Assembly (NCBI GenBank): GCA_002698425.1
Contig: NZXU01000050.1
Span: 124,001 to 188,000 of the forward strand
Direction of reading: 5' to 3'
Origin: Ahrensia sp.
GTDB taxonomy: Bacteria; Pseudomonadota; Alphaproteobacteria; Rhizobiales; Rhizobiaceae
DNA: 64,000 nt
Of the stretch, positions 60,630 to 64,000 are shown in pieces. Below the pieces are notes generated by a model. It was given only the letters and a program-made list of their open reading frames with translations, had not been told where the DNA came from and did not search any database. The translations under genes were made by a program, and so were the position numbers. Within the stretch, counting starts at the first letter, position 1; every line of letters begins with the position of its first letter.

Positions 60630-61493
60630 ATGACACCTAACACCGAGGATTTCACGGAGCGGCGCGGACCGGATTATCGGACCGGCAATCCGGTCGTGTT
60701 CGTCTTCCCTGGCGCGGATGCGGACGAGGCGCGGATGTTTTCTCTCGCCAACGCGTTGCCCGAAGCGATCCTGATCGCGCCGCGCGGGGATGCCCCGGCG
60801 CAGTCCCTCCGGGCGCATGTCGCGCGGCTGTCGCCGGCGCGCGTGATCGGGATCGGCTATTCGACAGGCGCGGATTTGCTCGCCTCGGTCCTGCTGGAGG
60901 ATCCCGCCCTTTTCAGCCACGCGGTGCTGATGCATCCGACGATCGCGCCGGACATCGCGACCGGCGATCCGCTTGCCGGCGTCACCATGCTGGTGACGGC
61001 AGGGGGGCAAGACCCGCATGCGCCGCCGGATCGCACCGGACAGCTGATCGAGGGGCTCGAAGCCCGCGGCGCGACCGTGAAGAGCGTCTGGCATCCGGGC
61101 GGGCATGAAATCGCGGGCAACGAGATCGAGGCGATTGGCGATTTCCTGACCGCGATCCGCGCCGGGCTCGTCGATGCGAAGGAGTTGCCGATCGAACGCG
61201 AGCAGGACGACGAGGGAAAGGGCCGCTATCTCGTCCGCGCCCCGGGCGATACCGTGGCCGAGATGACCTATCGCCAGACCGGGGCGGACCAGCTGATCAT
61301 CGACCACACCGAAGTCCCAGACGCGTTTCGCGGCACCGGAACCGGAATGCGGCTGCTGAAGCGGCTGATGGCGGATGCACGCACGGAAGGGCGAAAGATC
61401 ATTCCGATCTGCCCGTTCGCCGCGGCGCAGTTCGAGCGGCATCCGGAATGGTCCGACATGCTCGCCTACAAGGTGAGGACCAAGGGCGGTTAG
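60630..61493 (+). CDS. Alpha/beta hydrolase fused to a GNAT-type acetyltransferase domain
   Basis: A 287-residue protein with two parts. Residues about 10-185 are a carboxylesterase-like alpha/beta hydrolase with the triad Ser in GYSTG, Asp in GGQDPH and His in PGGHEI. About 195-285 match the small YjdJ/NATD1-type acetyltransferase domain (MTYRQTGADQLIIDHTEV, FRGTGTGMRLLKRLM, PICPFAAAQFERHPEW). The fusion suggests linked hydrolysis and acyl transfer, or two activities on one ligand. The function is unknown. Confidence 0.78.
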   Translation: MTPNTEDFTERRGPDYRTGNPVVFVFPGADADEARMFSLANALPEAILIAPRGDAPAQSLRAHVARLSPARVIGIGYSTGADLLASVLLEDPALFSHAVLMHPTIAPDIATGDPLAGVTMLVTAGGQDPHAPPDRTGQLIEGLEARGATVKSVWHPGGHEIAGNEIEAIGDFLTAIRAGLVDAKELPIEREQDDEGKGRYLVRAPGDTVAEMTYRQTGADQLIIDHTEVPDAFRGTGTGMRLLKRLMADARTEGRKIIPICPFAAAQFERHPEWSDMLAYKVRTKGG

Positions 61494-61687
61494 GATTCGA
61501 CTTCCGCGAAGCGGAATATCCCCTTGAGGGGCATCAGCGCCCTGTAGCGCCGGCTCTTGCCGCCGGGTTTGTCTTCGTCGAGATAGCGGCGGTTTTCCCG
61601 CGCCCTGCGCAATTCCTCGCCCCGTCGGGTGCGTATGCTGTCGGCGCGAGCCTCGAGGGCTTTTTCGGTTTCGGAGTCGATTGCCAT
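61490..61687 (-). CDS. Small basic protein of unknown function
   Basis: A 65-residue charged, helical protein (ALEARADSIRTRRGEELRR, RRYLDEDKPGGKSRRY) from ATG 61687 with AGGAGG upstream. The C-terminal part (ALMPLKGIFRFAE) is hydrophobic. No family is recognised. It overlaps the hydrolase-GNAT gene tail to tail by 4 bases. Confidence 0.6.
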   Translation of the reverse strand: MAIDSETEKALEARADSIRTRRGEELRRARENRRYLDEDKPGGKSRRYRALMPLKGIFRFAEVES

Positions 61688-61853
61688 TGCAACCTCCTGA
61701 TCGGGATCAGGGTAAACAGACAGCGTTAACGATCTCCAAACGGCGGGCGGCACGTATTAACGGGGCTGGTCAGCGCTTTGGCTTTTCGTGTATGCCGCGT
61801 CTGGATCACTCTCCTGATTCCGCCGCAAGGCAATCCCGGAACGGACATCTCAC

Positions 61854-62660
61854 ATGGCTGACCAGACGATCGTCGAAGCGCTTCTCCTTGGTGTCCTGGA
61901 GGGGCTGACCGAGTTCATACCGGTCTCGTCGACGGCGCATCTGTTGCTGGCCGGACATTTTCTCGGCTTCGACTCGACCGGCAAGACATTCGAGGTGCTG
62001 ATCCAACTCGGCGCGATCATGGCGATCCTGACGGTCTATTTCGGCAGGCTGTGGCAGATGCTGGTCGCGCTGCCGTCGGACCGCAAGACGCAGCATTTCG
62101 TCGGCGGCATCCTGCTCGCTTTCCTGCCGGCGGCGGTGATCGGCGCGCTGGCGCATGATTTCATCAAGACGGTCCTGTTCGAGACGCCGCTGCTGATCTG
62201 CATCGTGCTGATCGTCGGCGGCCTGATCCTGCTCTGGATCGACCGGCTGCCGCTGAAGCCGCGCTACACCGACGTCACCGAATATCCGCTCGGCCTCTGC
62301 TTCAAGATCGGCCTGTGCCAATGCCTTGCGATGATCCCCGGGACGTCGCGGTCGGGCGCGACCATCGCCGGTGCATTGCTGATGGGCACGGACAAGCGCT
62401 CGGCGGCGGAGTTTTCCTTCTTCCTCGCCATGCCGACCATGGCAGGCGCCTTCACGCTCGATCTCTACAAGAACCGCGATGTCCTCACCTTCGACGACGC
62501 GATCATCATCGGCGCGGGCTTCGTCACGGCGTTCATCGCCGGCGTCTTCGTCGTCCGCTACCTGCTCGATTACGTGTCGAAGCACGGATTTTCGCTGTTT
62601 GCCTATTGGCGCATCCTTGTCGGGACGCTCGGCCTGATCGGGCTCTACTTCCTCGGCTAG
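61854..62660 (+). CDS. uppP: Undecaprenyl-diphosphatase
   Basis: A 268-residue integral membrane enzyme with about eight helices. The first conserved region [17 protein letters not shown] and the second [17 protein letters not shown] are intact; these hold the catalytic residues of BacA/UppP. It recycles undecaprenyl pyrophosphate to the monophosphate carrier used for peptidoglycan and polysaccharide. Its stop overlaps the convergent TauE gene by 4 bases. Confidence 0.95.
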   Translation: MADQTIVEALLLGVLEGLTEFIPVSSTAHLLLAGHFLGFDSTGKTFEVLIQLGAIMAILTVYFGRLWQMLVALPSDRKTQHFVGGILLAFLPAAVIGALAHDFIKTVLFETPLLICIVLIVGGLILLWIDRLPLKPRYTDVTEYPLGLCFKIGLCQCLAMIPGTSRSGATIAGALLMGTDKRSAAEFSFFLAMPTMAGAFTLDLYKNRDVLTFDDAIIIGAGFVTAFIAGVFVVRYLLDYVSKHGFSLFAYWRILVGTLGLIGLYFLG

Positions 62661-63412
62661 AACAGTGCGCGGCGGAGCAGCTCCGCCGCCATGATCGTCA
62701 CGCAGATCCTGAACCAGAAGCGGAACTGGCCGTCGTCCATCCTGTCGAGCAGCCGGGCGCCGAAAAGGGTGCCGGCAAAGCCGGAGGCGATCATGGCGAC
62801 TGTCAGCGGCAGCCACGGCGCGAGGTTGAACCCGAGAAAGCCGAAGACGGCCACTTTCAAGACGTGCTGGATCGTGTTCCCGATAGCGGAATTGGCGACG
62901 ACCTGATGGCGGGTTTCGAAGGCCTTTCCCATCAGGGCCGCCACCAGGGGACCCGTCGCGCCGACGAACATTGACAAGGCCGTCGAAATGGCGCCGCCAA
63001 TGCCGAAAACGAGCGGCGAACCGGCAGACGGCAGCGGCGGCAACTTCACCCAGGTCAGAAAAATGATGAAGGCGGCCAGCACGGTCTTGAGCAACGCATC
63101 AGGCAGGTCCGTAACAATCGAGCCGCCGGCCAGCGCGCCGAGAACGCCGCCGATCGCGAAGGGAACCATCATCATCGGCGCCGCAGCGCGGCGCATGTGA
63201 AAGGCGCGGCCGGTATTGGAACCAAGCTGGACCACGCCATGGACCGGAATGAGTGCGGAAACCGGCATGAAGAGGCTCATCAGCAAGAGCATCACGATCC
63301 CGCCGCCGACGCCGAACGCCGCGGTGATTGCCGAGGTGAAAACGCTCGCTCCGATCAGCAGAAGCGCGACGCCCGGCGCGATCGCGTCGGGCAGAATTGC
63401 GGAGAAATCCAA
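62657..63412 (-). CDS. TauE/SafE-family sulfite/anion exporter
   Basis: A 251-residue membrane protein with about seven to eight helices and the family pattern [16 protein letters not shown] and [14 protein letters not shown]. TauE/SafE proteins export sulfite or sulfoacetate-type anions; this substrate is unassigned. It starts one base after the upstream NDUFA9-like gene stop, so the two are probably co-transcribed. Confidence 0.83.
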   Translation of the reverse strand: MDFSAILPDAIAPGVALLLIGASVFTSAITAAFGVGGGIVMLLLMSLFMPVSALIPVHGVVQLGSNTGRAFHMRRAAAPMMMVPFAIGGVLGALAGGSIVTDLPDALLKTVLAAFIIFLTWVKLPPLPSAGSPLVFGIGGAISTALSMFVGATGPLVAALMGKAFETRHQVVANSAIGNTIQHVLKVAVFGFLGFNLAPWLPLTVAMIASGFAGTLFGARLLDRMDDGQFRFWFRICVTIMAAELLRRALF

Positions 63413-63413
63413 C

Positions 63414-64000
63414 TCAGGCGGCGTCGCCGGTTTCGGACGGCGTGACGGAGTTGCGGTACTGGCCGGTCACACGGTAGCGCCACAGATAGCTGGGCAGGAT
63501 CGCGTCGAGCGTCGTCGGGTGGATGCCGATGCCGGCAAGCGTCCTGTCCTCGTTGGCGGCCTCGTCCGAAACGACATTGTCCGATTTGAGCATTTCGAGC
63601 TGATCGATGGTCAGCAGGGGCTTCGGCAGCAGGCCAAGAACGCGGGCCTGGATGCGCGCGAGCCACCATGGCGTGTTGAGGAGAATGCGCTTGCGCTCGG
63701 TGATCTCGAGGATTTCCTCGAGGCATTCGCGGAAGGTGAGAACTTCCGGTCCGCCGAGCTCGTAAATCTTGCCGCCCTCGATTTCGCCATCGACGGCGCG
63801 GGCAAAGGCTTCCGCGACATCGCCGACATAGACCGGCTGGAATTTCATGGTGCCGCCGCCGATCAGCGGCAGCGCCGGAGAGTAGCGCGCCATATCGGCG
63901 AACTTGTTGAAGAAACCGTCCTCAGGGCCGAAGACGATCGACGGCCGCAAGATGACGGCCTTGTCTCCCAGCGTATTGAGTACCGCCGCCTCGGCGCGCG
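63414..64000 (-). CDS. NDUFA9-like NAD-dependent epimerase/dehydratase-fold protein, partial
   Basis: The gene enters from the right edge, so its N-terminus is missing; ~195 residues are visible. The visible part has ILRPSIVFGPEDGFFN, FQPVYVGDVAEAFARAV and YELGGPEVLTFRE, typical of the complex I NDUFA9-related atypical SDR family. In rhizobia this gene often neighbours uppP, which fits here. Confidence 0.87.
   Translation of the reverse strand, partial: RAEAAVLNTLGDKAVILRPSIVFGPEDGFFNKFADMARYSPALPLIGGGTMKFQPVYVGDVAEAFARAVDGEIEGGKIYELGGPEVLTFRECLEEILEITERKRILLNTPWWLARIQARVLGLLPKPLLTIDQLEMLKSDNVVSDEAANEDRTLAGIGIHPTTLDAILPSYLWRYRVTGQYRNSVTPSETGDAA

Overview
The window looks like a chromosomal segment of an alphaproteobacterium, most likely Hyphomicrobiales (rhizobia and relatives). 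It is GC-rich, packed with ATGA-type operons, and carries rhizobial-type ABC importers, a uppP gene, and an NDUFA9-like gene at the right edge. The genus assignment is inference. There is no CRISPR array, intact prophage or rRNA. One tRNA gene, tRNA-Arg(CCG), is present.

Region 1 (1-15.6 kb) is about signalling and exopolysaccharide. A partial 5TM-LYT protein, a PAS-GGDEF protein and an EAL protein (the last two apparently one gene split by an in-frame TAA), a receiver-GGDEF protein, a 1295-residue MASE1-CHASE-PAS hybrid histidine kinase and a separate HPt protein face a six-gene minus-strand operon. That operon encodes two stand-alone receivers, a secreted glycoside-hydrolase-like protein, a TPR plus YaiO-type outer-membrane barrel, a membrane-anchored HEAT-repeat protein and a processive family 2 glycosyltransferase. 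It resembles a Pga-like polysaccharide synthesis and secretion machine, with a complete phosphorelay encoded next door.

Region 2 (16.1-33.6 kb) is a long minus-strand gene train, probably under an IclR regulator encoded divergently at its head. It carries an SCP2-like protein, an alpha/beta hydrolase, an AttM/BlcC-like metallo-beta-lactamase-fold lactonase, a sugar-type ABC importer (binding protein, ATPase, two permeases), a proteorhodopsin-like protein whose retinal-binding lysine is arginine, a flotillin, a small membrane protein with a sodium:solute symporter, an iron-dependent alcohol dehydrogenase and a succinate-semialdehyde dehydrogenase. The lactonase, dehydrogenases and IclR regulator match the gamma-butyrolactone (blc/attKLM) pathway. 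Three operator-like repeats with a 19-bp period lie before the regulator. A thioesterase gene follows the regulator.

Region 3 (33.6-34.3 kb) is a mobile-element scar: an N-terminal integrase fragment, tRNA-Arg(CCG), and a 37-bp inverted copy of the tRNA 3' end.

Region 4 (34.3-42.7 kb) is a BMP-type ABC importer operon with gamma-glutamyltransferase, RidA and isochorismatase-family hydrolase genes. A TetR gene and two matching inverted repeats lie upstream. Region 5 (42.8-48.6 kb) holds PqqD-like, HprK-like kinase, nucleotidyltransferase-fold and three glycosyltransferase genes. This recalls lasso-peptide tailoring sets, but no cyclase, protease or precursor is seen.

Region 6 (48.5-64 kb) is mostly housekeeping and accessory: an RND efflux pair, a cyclic-nucleotide-binding-domain protein, a metallophosphoesterase, a 2-oxoglutarate/Fe oxygenase-like enzyme, an SDR lacking the catalytic Tyr, an MFS transporter, hppD with a divergent Lrp regulator, an alpha/beta hydrolase-GNAT fusion, uppP, a TauE/SafE exporter and a partial NDUFA9-like gene.
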